Positions 36,810 through 46,614 of a stretch of 64,000 nucleotides of DNA are shown piece after piece. The notes below the pieces were generated by a model that saw nothing but the letters and a program-made list of their open reading frames with translations, ran no database searches and was not told the origin of the DNA. The translations under genes and the position numbers were made by a program. The stretch is from UKL13-3 sp943369665 (GTDB taxonomy: Bacteria; Bacteroidota; Bacteroidia; UKL13-3). The stretch spans positions 496,001-560,000 of the forward strand of contig CALRNX020000001.1 in NCBI GenBank assembly GCA_943369665.1, read 5' to 3'. How positions within the stretch are numbered: the first letter of the stretch is position 1; each line of letters opens with the position of its first letter.

Positions 36810-38045
36810 TTATATATTTTTGGGATAACATAAAAAGTATTTAGTAACAGGCTTGGCAAGGGCTGAGATATTGTACTGGTCGGAAGAGGCTGCTATATCT
36901 GCCACGCTACCATCCCTAAACAGCACATTTATATTAAAACCCTCGGGGCTGTAAGCCTTGTTCATTACACTCTCGGTGTACACAAAATAATCGGCATCTT
37001 CGGCTGTGATCCCATAAAGCCCTGCCGTTAGTCGTTTTTTGTCGGCTACTTCTTCAGCTGTAAATGGTTTATTTTGAATCACAATTCTTGGCAATTCCCT
37101 ATTTACAAGTTGATTACACAATCTACTCAACACAATATCAGCGTGTCCACACCATACTTTTACGGAAGTAAAAATATCATAATCGTCCAACTGACTATAC
37201 AGTGTTAAAAACTTGGGATCGGAAGCAAATTGTTTTGCGCTTGGACGTTCATACAAGAAGGTACGAAATGCAGGAGTAGCAAAGAGTTCGACCCCATTTC
37301 CGGCCAGGAATGCGGCACGTTCCATAATTTTTACTAGCAAACTCTCGGCTGCAATAACCGTTTTGTGCAAGTATACCTGCCAATACATCAACCTGCGGGC
37401 GATCAAAAATTTCTCCACCGAATAAATCCCTTTTTCATCAATCACAATTTCATCATTGTGCACATTGAGCATGCTGATAATCCGGTCATGTCCAATAACA
37501 CCTTCCTGCACGCCTGTATAAAAACTATCCCTGCGCAGGTAATCCAATCTGTCCATATCCAATTGACTCGAAACCAATTGGTGCAGAAATTTTTTGGGAT
37601 ACTCGTTTTTAAAGATCCGGATGGTCATTTCCAGCCTTCCATCCAGTTCCCGGTTGAGCAATTCCATAAATGCCAATGAAATAGACTCATGGTGAACACC
37701 TTTGATCAATACCTGCTCGAGCGTATGAGAGTATGGACCATGTCCCATATCATGCAATAAAACCGCTGCACAAACTGCATCTTTTTCAGCATCGGAAATA
37801 TCAATTCCTTTCCACCGCAACAGGTCAACAGCCTGAGCTGTTAAACTCATGGCACCGATCACATGTTGAAAACGGGTATGCAATGCACCCGGGTATACCC
37901 AATTGGACAAGCCCAATTGTTTGATACGTCTTAATCGCTGAAAATAAGGATGCTCGATCAGGTCAAAAATGAGTTCGCTGGGAATGGTGACAAATCCATA
38001 AACGGGATCGTTAATTATTTTTTTCTTATTAAAGCTTCCTTGCAC
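36810..38045 (-). CDS. HD superfamily phosphohydrolase
   Basis: A 411-residue protein of the dGTPase-like HD family. Motifs: YFQRLRRIKQLG, the first His in HTRFQHVIGAM, the HD pair in LLHDMGHGPYSHTLE, and the last Asp in SQLDMDRLDYLRRD. It may hydrolyse dNTPs or another nucleotide. In many Bacteroidota this gene heads the lpxD operon, as here. It is divergent from porX with about 100 bp between. Confidence 0.9.
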   Translation of the reverse strand: MQGSFNKKKIINDPVYGFVTIPSELIFDLIEHPYFQRLRRIKQLGLSNWVYPGALHTRFQHVIGAMSLTAQAVDLLRWKGIDISDAEKDAVCAAVLLHDMGHGPYSHTLEQVLIKGVHHESISLAFMELLNRELDGRLEMTIRIFKNEYPKKFLHQLVSSQLDMDRLDYLRRDSFYTGVQEGVIGHDRIISMLNVHNDEIVIDEKGIYSVEKFLIARRLMYWQVYLHKTVIAAESLLVKIMERAAFLAGNGVELFATPAFRTFLYERPSAKQFASDPKFLTLYSQLDDYDIFTSVKVWCGHADIVLSRLCNQLVNRELPRIVIQNKPFTAEEVADKKRLTAGLYGITAEDADYFVYTESVMNKAYSPEGFNINVLFRDGSVADIAASSDQYNISALAKPVTKYFLCYPKNI

Positions 38046-38146
38046 AATAAAATTACGTTTATACGTTTACATTCGAGAACTCATTTTACAAGCGCCAAAC
38101 CATTAAAATGGACGGTTGCAAAACAAAAAGCAAATATACTTAAACC

Positions 38147-39700
38147 ATGCAGAATACACAGATACTTTGGGCCGATGATGAAATTGAAATGTTGAAACCT
38201 CATATTTTGTTTTTGAAAACAAAAGGATATGACGTACACAAAGTAACCAACGGGTTGGATGCGATAGAAGCCTGCAAAACGCAGGACTTTGATATTATCT
38301 TTTTGGATGAAAATATGCCGGGTATTTCGGGGCTCGAAGCATTGTCGCAAATTAAAGCACTTAAGCCGGATGTGCCGGTGGTGATGATCACTAAAAGTGA
38401 AGAAGAACATATCATGGAAGAAGCCATCGGTAGTAAAATTGCCGATTACCTCATTAAACCGGTTAATTCAAATCAAATTTTATTGTCACTTAAAAAACAA
38501 CTTGACAATAAACGATTGGTTACCGAAAAAACGGCCCAATCCTACCAACAAGAGTTTCGCCAGATAGGAATGGAGTTGAGCGATACCTTGGATTTTGAAT
38601 CATGGGTAACCTTGTACCGAAAATTAATTTACTGGGAACTTGAATTGGCCAGCAGCGGAGAAACAGGAATGGACGAAATTTTGCTGATGCAAAAAAGTGA
38701 GGCCAACAGGGAATGGACCAAATTTGTTAAAAAACATTATATCAATTTTTTGCGCAAACCCGATTCGGCTACACCTGCCATGAGCCACAATGTGGTGAAG
38801 CACAAACTAATGCCTGAACTGAAAGGCCAGGAACCTGTTTTCCTTGTATTGCTCGACAACTTCCGTTTCGACCAATGGAAAGTGATCCAAAGCATGCTGA
38901 ATGAATATTTCAGAACCGTGAATGAAGATGTATACCTTACCATTTTGCCAACCACTACGCATTATGCACGTAATGCATTTTTTGCAGGAATGATGCCTTC
39001 TGAAATTCAGAAAAAGTATCCAAATCTTTGGGTGGATGAAGAAGAAGAGGAAGGCAAAAACTTGCACGAAGAAGAATTGTTGCAATCGCAATTGCAACGT
39101 GAAGGATACAAGGAAAAGATGTCGTATACCAAAGTGACCAACTTAGATGCAGGCAAACGATTGGTGGACGACATTCCGAATATGCTCAACAATAAGTTCA
39201 ATGTGATCGTCTACAATTTTGTGGATATGCTCAGCCACATGCGCACGGAAATGAATGTAATGAAAGAGCTTGCCGAAGATGAAGCTGCTTACCGAAGCAT
39301 TACCCAAAGCTGGTTTGAACACTCTCCTTTGTTTGATGCATTAAAACGTTTGGCCCACCACAAGGTAAAACTAATTATCACCACCGACCATGGTTCGATA
39401 CGGGTAAGCGACCCTGTAAAAATTGTCGGTGATCGTGCTACCAGTACCAACCTTCGGTACAAACAAGGGCGTAATTTGAACTATAACGAAAGCGAATTGT
39501 TTACCGTAAAAGATCCGGCCGAAGCCTTTTTACCAAAACAAAATATCAGTTCCCGTTTTGTGTTTGCTACCGAAGACCATTTTATGGCTTACCCCAACAA
39601 TTACAATTACCACGTAAAATTGTACAACAATTCTTTCCAGCACGGAGGTATCAGCATGGAAGAAATGATCGTTCCGTTTGTGATCATGGAAACGAAATAA
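38147..39700 (+). CDS. porX: T9SS regulator PorX (response regulator with PglZ domain)
   Basis: A 517-residue protein. Residues 1-120 form a CheY-like receiver with acidic D10/D11, phospho-acceptor D54 in IIFLDENMPG, and Lys in YLIKPVNS. After a helical linker comes a PglZ domain of the alkaline phosphatase fold (VFLVLLDNFRFDQWKVIQS, ILPTTTHYARNAFFAGMMP, TTDHGSIRVSDP). PorX works with the PorY kinase and an ECF sigma factor to turn on T9SS genes, and its PglZ part is a phosphodiesterase. Many T9SS clients in this window would be under its control. The porY gene is not present here. Confidence 0.95.
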   Translation: MQNTQILWADDEIEMLKPHILFLKTKGYDVHKVTNGLDAIEACKTQDFDIIFLDENMPGISGLEALSQIKALKPDVPVVMITKSEEEHIMEEAIGSKIADYLIKPVNSNQILLSLKKQLDNKRLVTEKTAQSYQQEFRQIGMELSDTLDFESWVTLYRKLIYWELELASSGETGMDEILLMQKSEANREWTKFVKKHYINFLRKPDSATPAMSHNVVKHKLMPELKGQEPVFLVLLDNFRFDQWKVIQSMLNEYFRTVNEDVYLTILPTTTHYARNAFFAGMMPSEIQKKYPNLWVDEEEEEGKNLHEEELLQSQLQREGYKEKMSYTKVTNLDAGKRLVDDIPNMLNNKFNVIVYNFVDMLSHMRTEMNVMKELAEDEAAYRSITQSWFEHSPLFDALKRLAHHKVKLIITTDHGSIRVSDPVKIVGDRATSTNLRYKQGRNLNYNESELFTVKDPAEAFLPKQNISSRFVFATEDHFMAYPNNYNYHVKLYNNSFQHGGISMEEMIVPFVIMETK

Positions 39701-39718
39701 TCCTAAAACAGAACACAT

Positions 39719-39758
39719 AAAAAAAGCAGTCTCGAAAATTTTCAAGACTGCTTTTTTT
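39719..39758. terminator. Bidirectional terminator after porX
   Basis: 14-bp stem AAAAAAAGCAGTCT / AGACTGCTTTTTTT, between convergent porX and the Usp gene. Confidence 0.88.
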
Positions 39759-39800
39759 GTATGATTACGTCAGACAAAAAAGGCCAACGTCAATCTAATT

Positions 39801-40700
39801 TTATCCTGTGTAATCAGTGCTGTATCCCATTGGTTGCGGGTTGATGCACATTACCGGAACAGAGGTTGCTTTGTTTACAATTTGCTGTGCATACGTTCCA
39901 ATAATGTATTCGCTGATACCTCTTTCTTCCGATTGGGTCATGATCATTAACAGATCGGCATTGGTGCTTTCTGCATAACGCAATGTTTGTTCAGCCCAGT
40001 TCCCTTCTATTTCTTCCAATACCTCAACATTGTAATCAACATTGTTTTCTTCCAACATACGTTCCACCTGGCGCAAACCAAGTGTCATTTTGTTGTTCAA
40101 AAACGAATCACTCACCTTATAGGTAAGAATATTAATGGTTGACTTATAAGCCTTACCTAAATGAATTGCCCATTTTACTTTTTGGCGCGACTCAATGGTT
40201 AAGTCTAACGGGAACACAATATTTGTATAAGCCTTGAATGGTTTTACATTCGGTTTTACAACCACAACCGGCACATCCGAATGGCTGATCACGCGGGAAG
40301 CATTGCTACCGATCACCTGCTCAAATCCTGCCGCACCGTTTGATCCCATGATGATACTATCGCAACCCAACTCGTTGGCTGTTTCAGCAATGGTTTTATA
40401 AATACGGCCTGTTTTAGCTACTGCTTTGCATTCAATAGCGTGTTTTGCTTTTATTTCGGCAACCATTGCTTCAAGTTTTTCCGTAATTTGGGCAGTGGTT
40501 GATTGTACAGCCGCATTGTCCTTACCAAATGATAAAAAGCTTGGTAATACCGACTCTTCAACAACGTGGAGTAATGCTAAGTTGTTGTTAAAATGTTTGG
40601 CAACTTCAATAGCATGGTTTAATGCATTGGTTGCGATGTCTGAAAAATCAACGGGAACAAGGATCGTGTTTTTCTTTTGGGTTTCCATAGTGGTTTGCAT
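39801..40700 (-). CDS. Universal stress protein, tandem UspA domains
   Basis: A 299-residue protein with two Usp halves. The first half opens with TILVPVDFSDIATNALNHAI and has SIIMGSNGAAGFEQVIGSNA followed by DVPVVVVKPN, close to the G-2x-G-9x-G(S/N) nucleotide loop. The second half has LMIMTQSEERGISEYIIGTY and VPVMCINPQ. It is about as long as the Usp at 533-1387 and shares the closing VPVMCI(H/N)P. An alternative start is the ATG at 40688. Confidence 0.88.
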   Translation of the reverse strand: MQTTMETQKKNTILVPVDFSDIATNALNHAIEVAKHFNNNLALLHVVEESVLPSFLSFGKDNAAVQSTTAQITEKLEAMVAEIKAKHAIECKAVAKTGRIYKTIAETANELGCDSIIMGSNGAAGFEQVIGSNASRVISHSDVPVVVVKPNVKPFKAYTNIVFPLDLTIESRQKVKWAIHLGKAYKSTINILTYKVSDSFLNNKMTLGLRQVERMLEENNVDYNVEVLEEIEGNWAEQTLRYAESTNADLLMIMTQSEERGISEYIIGTYAQQIVNKATSVPVMCINPQPMGYSTDYTG

Positions 40701-40777
40701 TTTGTATTTTGCTGCGCAAAGGTAAGTTGCTGATTGGTTTTAGCAAAATGACCTTACTCATTAATAACCAAAAATAT

Positions 40778-41632
40778 ATGCAAATCCCCGAATCCGAACT
40801 TATTTTGAATGCCGATGGCTCTGTGTATCACCTGCATTTGCACCCCGAAGACATTGCCGACACCATTCTGTTTGTAGGCGACCAGGAAAGGGTTCCTGAA
40901 GTTTCGAAACATTTTGATAAGATCGAATTAACCAAAAGTAAACGTGAATTTGTAACCCATACCGGCTATTTGGGGAATAAACGCATCACTGTTCTATCAA
41001 CAGGAATCGGGACTGATAATATTGATATTGTGTGGAACGAATTGAATATCCTTGCCAATATTGACTTAAAAACCCGCATACCCAAGGCCGATAAAAAACA
41101 GCTCAACATCATCAGGATCGGTACTTCGGGCAGCCTGCAGGAGGATATCCCGGTGGATTCCATACTGGCCAGCACGCATGGTTTGGGCCTGGATGTATTG
41201 ATGCATTATTACAACTACACAAAGGATGCGGAAACCCAACAATTGGAAACCACTTTGCAAAACCAATTGGCAATACCTTTTTTACAACCCTACCTGGTAA
41301 AAGCCCCTGGTAATTTAATCGATCGATTCAGCGATTGCCAGCAGGGAATTACGGCCACATGCTCGGGTTTTTATGCTCCGCAAGGCCGCATTGTAAATGC
41401 TCCTTCCTCCATCGAGAACCTTATTGGACGGTTATCAGCGATTAAAGCAGGAAACAAGCGCATCACCAATTTTGAAATGGAAACAGCCGGAATATATGGC
41501 CTGGCAAATGCGTTCGGACATCAGGCTGTATCCATCAACGCCATTATGGCCAACCGCAAAACACAAACGTTTAGCAAAAACGGACAAGCCATGATCGATA
41601 AAACGATCAAGTATGTATTGGAAAAAATGTAA
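40778..41632 (+). CDS. Nucleoside phosphorylase (uridine phosphorylase-like)
   Basis: A 284-residue enzyme of the PNP/UDP family that splits nucleosides with phosphate for salvage. Typical elements are ILFVGDQERVPEVSKHFD, VLSTGIGTDNIDIVWNEL, IIRIGTSGSLQEDIPVDS, and NFEMETAGIYGLANAFGHQA, whose MET motif contacts ribose. I start at MQIPESELI (40778) because the 23 codons upstream look unrelated. Base specificity is not clear. Confidence 0.85.
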   Translation: MQIPESELILNADGSVYHLHLHPEDIADTILFVGDQERVPEVSKHFDKIELTKSKREFVTHTGYLGNKRITVLSTGIGTDNIDIVWNELNILANIDLKTRIPKADKKQLNIIRIGTSGSLQEDIPVDSILASTHGLGLDVLMHYYNYTKDAETQQLETTLQNQLAIPFLQPYLVKAPGNLIDRFSDCQQGITATCSGFYAPQGRIVNAPSSIENLIGRLSAIKAGNKRITNFEMETAGIYGLANAFGHQAVSINAIMANRKTQTFSKNGQAMIDKTIKYVLEKM

Positions 41633-41654
41633 AGTAAACTGTAACCACCAAACG

Positions 41655-41819
41655 TCAAACCTCCTTCTTATAAGGACAATGCTTGCAGCCGTTACCGCAA
41701 CAATAACCTCTCAGCCGATGGTAAAGTTCGGTGAACACCCAATATCCCTGCTCATTGATATAATAATGAACACCTTCTACTAATTCATTTGCGGGTGGAC
41801 GTTGATCGGGATTGCTCAT
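41655..41819 (-). CDS. DUF5522 small Cys-rich protein
   Basis: 54 residues, a very typical Bacteroidota small protein: EGVHYYINEQGYWVFTELYH, then RGYCCGNGCKHCPY with four Cys and one His that may bind metal. Function unknown. Its ATG overlaps the stop of the propeller gene in an ATGA arrangement (41816-41819), so translation is probably coupled and it is the last gene of the B12 operon. Confidence 0.88.
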   Translation of the reverse strand: MSNPDQRPPANELVEGVHYYINEQGYWVFTELYHRLRGYCCGNGCKHCPYKKEV

Positions 41820-42862
41820 GGGTAATAAAAATAAAAATCGGAGGCAATGATGCCTGCTTTAAAAAACGCACTCAAACTACCATCAGCATGGTAACGGTTA
41901 ATATCGGAGCGTTGCACAAAATCTTTTGCATCGGATACGTATATCTCATGGGAAATAGGATGCACACCCAAACCATAAAAATTTTGGTTAACAGAAGTGA
42001 TAAAAGCTGTATTTGATGGGGTTGCATCAGCGATATGGTGGCGAAACACATGTTTGCCCAACCAATACATGGTTGTTCTGCCCGAATTCATGCGCAAACG
42101 CGATACATCTCCTTCGGCCGATGTGAGCGTGAATGTTTGTTCTACTGTATCCGCAGTTGGGTTGATGCGTTGCAAAGCAGGTTTGATATTTGACAATGCA
42201 TCTCCTTTGCTTAATACCCACAATTTTTGTTGTGCATCCAATTGAATACTCACACCTCCTTTTACCACACCAATACTATCCATGATCATATTGTTTATTG
42301 CATTGATAACATACACATAATTTGTGCGCGGGTTGGTTACGTATACTTTTTGATTAACAATTGCCATTTCTTCGCCCCAGCCATCCAGGTGAATGGAATC
42401 AACCAATAAATTGGCATTCAGATCAACAATACAAATACGGTTGGAATAATACTCTGTAACATACGCCTTGCCTTGGTCAACCTGCAGGATATAACGGGGG
42501 GAAACAAATCCGGTGATGGTGGCGATGCTCTGATAATTTTCAGCGTTTACCACTTCGATTTTAGCCGAATTGTTTACCACACAGTAAGCCCTGTCATTGA
42601 TCACATTAACCGATTGAAATACATCGCCTAATTTCCGGTGATTGGTGCTTTCAAATACATCATCATACAATTTATTTTCACCATAATCCAAAACAGTGAG
42701 CGAAGCATTGCCTGACTGAAAATTACCCTCATTCACGATCCATACCGAACCATTAATAGGCGGAGGGATCACAATATCATCATTGGGTTTGGGCTTATCA
42801 TCACAAGACGACAACCCAACCAAACAAAACAAACCAAGTAAAATGAGTACGTTCTTTTTCAT
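41816..42862 (-). CDS. BtuG-like beta-propeller lipoprotein (B12 capture)
   Basis: A 348-residue lipoprotein (MKKNVLILLGLFCLVGLSSC with Cys in LSSC). The mature part is a seven-bladed YncE/DUF5074-type propeller (GSVWIVNEGNFQSGNASLTV, AYVTEYYSNRICIVDLNANL, VYVTNPRTNYVYVINAINN). In Bacteroides, BtuG is a surface propeller lipoprotein that binds B12 very tightly and caps BtuB. Membership of a riboswitch-controlled operon with a BtuB-like receptor and a DUF4465 protein makes that role likely here. The ATG at 42862 is chosen because it begins the lipoprotein signal. Confidence 0.82.
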   Translation of the reverse strand: MKKNVLILLGLFCLVGLSSCDDKPKPNDDIVIPPPINGSVWIVNEGNFQSGNASLTVLDYGENKLYDDVFESTNHRKLGDVFQSVNVINDRAYCVVNNSAKIEVVNAENYQSIATITGFVSPRYILQVDQGKAYVTEYYSNRICIVDLNANLLVDSIHLDGWGEEMAIVNQKVYVTNPRTNYVYVINAINNMIMDSIGVVKGGVSIQLDAQQKLWVLSKGDALSNIKPALQRINPTADTVEQTFTLTSAEGDVSRLRMNSGRTTMYWLGKHVFRHHIADATPSNTAFITSVNQNFYGLGVHPISHEIYVSDAKDFVQRSDINRYHADGSLSAFFKAGIIASDFYFYYP

Positions 42863-42895
42863 ATACCATAAGTAAAAACAATGCCTAAAGAAGTT

Positions 42896-42974
42896 GCATG
42901 AAGGAGGATAGAGGTTGGGGGTTAGAAGTTGGACCAATTTTCTATCCTCCAACTTCTAACCTCTACTCTCTTAA
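42896..42974. repeat. Inverted pyrimidine/purine repeat inside the B12 operon
   Basis: GAGGTTGGGGGTTAGAAGTTGG faces CCAACTTCTAACCTC across about 15 bases, so it can form a stem. The same words occur in 18630-18733. It lies in the 112-bp gap between the DUF4465 and propeller genes. Confidence 0.55.
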
Positions 42975-44603
42975 TTACTCTACGATCAACTTTTTCGTTC
43001 CAACGGCACCATTGCTTTCGAGTTGCAATATATATACACCTGCTTTAAGATCATCAATCAATACCGTATTCGTTCCGGTAGCAAGGACTTGTGTTTTTAC
43101 TTGTTGACCTGCAATGGAGAAAATTGTTGCGGTTGCTGTTGATGCCGGTATTTCAATCGTCAATACATCATTTGCCGGATTCGGATACAGGGTAATATCC
43201 ATTGATGTTTTAACCGTTTTTACCGCAGTTGGAATTTCCATTTCCAATTGATCCATTGCAAAAAAGGCCGGGGTGTTCATTCCAAACTGACCATTATCGC
43301 TTGATGTTAATATGGTAGTGATGCTATCTGCATTTCCCAAACCCGACAAGTCAACCCATTTCCATTCTTTTACAATATAATCCTGTGTGTTATCGCTGTT
43401 CCTGTAATCAGCTAAGTAAGCTTCAACAGTATCAGCAACACCGTCTTTATACCCAACAAACGACACTTTAAACCAATCGCTGTCGTTACCCGAAATCCCA
43501 CCAAATTTTTTGGCAAATGCATCCCCATTTTTCATGCTCAACGCAGCATACGTACTGTTGGTGATGTATACACCTTTTAGTTTCAAACCCGGTGCTGACG
43601 GCAATATAACTTTCGCTTGTTGTTGCACCATTGCATAACTGGTGCTGTTGTAACCTGATCCGGCATAGCAGCTGAATAAGTTTTCATATCCTGCCGTAAC
43701 GGTATCATGCATTGATGATATGGCGTAACCTCCGCTCCATGAATCACCCCAACTTGCTACACTATAGCTATTGCGAAATTGAAACCCGCCATCCGTAATA
43801 ATATTTCTCAGTGTCGTGTTGCGTTTGTTCCAAAATGAATTGGCCATCAACGATAAGTTTTCAAAATCGGCAGTATCGCTATCGGTGATCACATCATCCA
43901 CACAAAAGAATGCAGGAGTGTTCATACCAAACTGTCCATTATCGCTCGAAGCAAGTTCAAAGAACAAAGAGTCGGCATTTCCCAATGATGTGAGATCAAC
44001 GTACGACCATTGTTTTACAATATAATCTTGTGCATTATCACTGTTTCTAAAATCTGCTAAATAAAAATTAACACTGTCTGCACCCAATACACCGTTACGA
44101 AAAGCACGAATGATCAATACAAAATAATCGGGATCATTACCCGAATCGCCACCAAATTTTTTGGCAAACATATCACCGTCTTTCATGCTAAGCGCAGCAA
44201 AGGTTCCGTTGGTAACATACAATCCTTTTACAGGTTTGCCTGCATCAGCTCCGGTGATGGCCATGATGCTCGATTGCTGACCCACAGCATATTTACTGCT
44301 GGCCATGTTTCCTTCAGCAGCATACGATCCGTAGATATTTCCAAATCCACCCATTGTATCATTGGCCACGCTTGAGTATGCCCAACCTGTACTCCAGTAC
44401 CCTCCGTAAGCCGTTTGATAGGCATTGTAAAAATCAACTTTTCCTGATGTAAATTTTCCTTCTACTGCCGCTCCGCTCCCATCGATATACTCATTGGTTG
44501 ATGTAATTAACGAATCAAAATGTGCAATGTACTGAGCCGATGCGGGCTTGAGTATTGCTGCCAATGCAACTAACAGGATGGTTTTGTAAATGTTCTTTTT
44601 CAT
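42975..44603 (-). CDS. Tandem DUF4465 protein (BtuH-like) with T9SS type A tail
   Basis: A 542-residue secreted protein. Signal peptide to PASAQ. Two DUF4465 copies (about 25-240 and 250-455) share blocks: YVTNGTFAALSMKDGDMFAK versus YITNSTYAALSMKNGDAFAK, FYLADFRNSDNAQDYIVKQW versus AYLADYRNSDNTQDYIVKEW, and SSDNGQFGMNTPAFF in both. The last 75 residues (TLYPNPANDVLTIEIP ... GVYILQLES) are a type A T9SS sorting domain. DUF4465 proteins in Bacteroides (BtuH) bind B12 at the surface but are lipoproteins; this one would reach the surface through the T9SS. It lies 9 bp behind the receptor gene. Confidence 0.85.
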   Translation of the reverse strand: MKKNIYKTILLVALAAILKPASAQYIAHFDSLITSTNEYIDGSGAAVEGKFTSGKVDFYNAYQTAYGGYWSTGWAYSSVANDTMGGFGNIYGSYAAEGNMASSKYAVGQQSSIMAITGADAGKPVKGLYVTNGTFAALSMKDGDMFAKKFGGDSGNDPDYFVLIIRAFRNGVLGADSVNFYLADFRNSDNAQDYIVKQWSYVDLTSLGNADSLFFELASSDNGQFGMNTPAFFCVDDVITDSDTADFENLSLMANSFWNKRNTTLRNIITDGGFQFRNSYSVASWGDSWSGGYAISSMHDTVTAGYENLFSCYAGSGYNSTSYAMVQQQAKVILPSAPGLKLKGVYITNSTYAALSMKNGDAFAKKFGGISGNDSDWFKVSFVGYKDGVADTVEAYLADYRNSDNTQDYIVKEWKWVDLSGLGNADSITTILTSSDNGQFGMNTPAFFAMDQLEMEIPTAVKTVKTSMDITLYPNPANDVLTIEIPASTATATIFSIAGQQVKTQVLATGTNTVLIDDLKAGVYILQLESNGAVGTKKLIVE

Positions 44604-44612
44604 GTGTTATGC

Positions 44613-46502
44613 TTAAAATTTAAAATTGATGTTTGCTAAAAAATTTCTGCCCGGCATTGGCCTGTCGGCTAAAGCCTGGTATTCTGTATCGAGTATATTA
44701 TTGAGTTGAACACTGCATACCAATGCATATTGTTTGAGATTAAATTGTTTACCCACAACGCACGACAGGAGCGCATAATCACTGAGCCAATCTGAATTGT
44801 CGGTGGTGGTGTACCGCATACCCACATAGTTTTCCAACAAAGCCATATGCCAGGTTTTAAATGCTGCCCACAATTGATGTTGTTGGGTGATACGGGGTAC
44901 ATATATTAATTGTTTGCCTACACTCACATCATTGGCCGTACTCGTTTCAGTATTGGTCGACAGTACATAATTAACCATTCCATGGTAACTCAATGTCCAT
45001 TTGGCAAAAGCATAGCTCACGGTAGCATCCAACTCTGCTCCCCTGCTCCACACTTGTTTCACATTTTGCGGGATCCAGTCAATTGCTGACGGTTGCCACA
45101 TGATCCAATTGCTGATATTGCGGTTAAATCCACCCACTGTTGCCACAAATGTGAATTGACGAAACGCAAATTTGTTTTGCATGTTCAACTCTTGTCCCCA
45201 CCCTGTTTCCGGCTGCACCTGCGTGGTTACACTTTTCCAGTAAAGCTCGTTAAACGTTGGCAACCGGTAAGAACGCGAAACATTCCCAAAAAACTTCAAC
45301 CATTTGGTGGCTGTCCATTCCACCCCAAACGAAGGCATTGTTGGTGTTGCATTACCTTGCACAACTTCTTGTCTTACACTAACTGTTGCAGCAACATTTT
45401 TGACAACCTGGTCCATTTTATACGAAACAAAAAGAGCCGTTCTGTTTTGGGTGAACGTACCTCCATATCCTTCGGCAAAGGCTGAAACGAATGTATTGTT
45501 TACACCAAGGTTCATTGACTGTTTTGTGTTCAATCGAATTCTTGATTCAACTTCGGAAATGAAACTGCGCGAACGGCTATCGCCACTCAGTGTTGTGCTT
45601 ACCGGGTTTACATAATTGATTTGCTCGTCAAAATAGGCCGTGCGAGCCATCCAGATCACACGTTCCAGTTTCAATTTCCATTCAGCTGTTGCCCTGTAGG
45701 TTTCATCTGTTTGATTGGCCGCAGCCTGCGGAACGCTTATGGTTGGTGGAATTTGTTTATCTGTTTGCTGCAACCAGATATTCACATTCAGTTCCTGTTT
45801 CGGTGTAAGCTGAATATAATTTTCATTGATCAACCCTTGTTGATTAACAGCGGCATGGGTTTGTTCCACCTCGGGTTTGCTGGCCACAAACGTGTTTGTA
45901 TAGGTAAAATTATTTTGCGCTAAGAGGTGAAAATACTTGAGTGTGCTAAACCATTTTTGCCCACCGTAGCTCACACCTGCCTGCTGGCGAAAATGACCAA
46001 AACTCCCAACCTGGACTCCAACATTTGCATGCAGTTTACTATTGTACCGTGCCGATGATAACAGCTGCACAGTGCCACCCACTGCACCACTGCCAAACAA
46101 TGCACCATTACCTCCGTATTGTACTGCAACTTTATCCGACACCTCTCCCGACACCAACGAAAAATCAACCTGACCCAACATCGGATTTTGTAAATTAAAC
46201 CCTTTCCACAACACCGCTGTTTGCTCTGCTGACGAGCCTCGGAAAGAAGCCGTAGCAATTCCCTGTCCGTAACTTTTAATGAATACCTGGCTCTGGCTTG
46301 CCAAGAGGTCGGAAAGATTTTGGGTGGAGAAAGAAGCAGCCAAAACAGAATCGGGTGAAGCCATTTTGGTACCTGTGTTAAACTGCACAAAGCGTGTAGC
46401 TGTCACCGTTACCGACTGTAACGATAATGAATCAGTGGATTGCGCAAAGGCAAACCGCACCAATACCATACAAATACTCAACGCAACTAATTTGTTCATC
46501 AC
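44613..46502 (-). CDS. btuB: TonB-dependent receptor, BtuB-like
   Basis: A 629-residue outer-membrane receptor. After the signal peptide (to FAFAQ) there is a short TonB-box-like stretch (SLQSVTVTATRF), a plug domain (LSDLLASQSQVFIKSYGQGI, TASFRGSSAEQTAVLWKG, GNGALFGSGAVGGTVQL) and a 22-strand barrel ending in F (PGRNFLANINFKF). Length fits BtuB-type receptors. The cobalamin riboswitch upstream and the B12-binding neighbours set the substrate as cobalamin or a corrinoid precursor. It heads an operon with DUF4465, propeller and DUF5522 genes. Confidence 0.9.
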   Translation of the reverse strand: MMNKLVALSICMVLVRFAFAQSTDSLSLQSVTVTATRFVQFNTGTKMASPDSVLAASFSTQNLSDLLASQSQVFIKSYGQGIATASFRGSSAEQTAVLWKGFNLQNPMLGQVDFSLVSGEVSDKVAVQYGGNGALFGSGAVGGTVQLLSSARYNSKLHANVGVQVGSFGHFRQQAGVSYGGQKWFSTLKYFHLLAQNNFTYTNTFVASKPEVEQTHAAVNQQGLINENYIQLTPKQELNVNIWLQQTDKQIPPTISVPQAAANQTDETYRATAEWKLKLERVIWMARTAYFDEQINYVNPVSTTLSGDSRSRSFISEVESRIRLNTKQSMNLGVNNTFVSAFAEGYGGTFTQNRTALFVSYKMDQVVKNVAATVSVRQEVVQGNATPTMPSFGVEWTATKWLKFFGNVSRSYRLPTFNELYWKSVTTQVQPETGWGQELNMQNKFAFRQFTFVATVGGFNRNISNWIMWQPSAIDWIPQNVKQVWSRGAELDATVSYAFAKWTLSYHGMVNYVLSTNTETSTANDVSVGKQLIYVPRITQQHQLWAAFKTWHMALLENYVGMRYTTTDNSDWLSDYALLSCVVGKQFNLKQYALVCSVQLNNILDTEYQALADRPMPGRNFLANINFKF

Positions 46503-46614
46503 AACTTTTTAGCGCAGCTTTTGAGAATGAAAATATGAAAAAACAAATGGGGCTACCTGCCACAAACTATTTAATCATTTTGCCTTTCATCCCGAAAGCT
46601 ACATGATAATGTTT

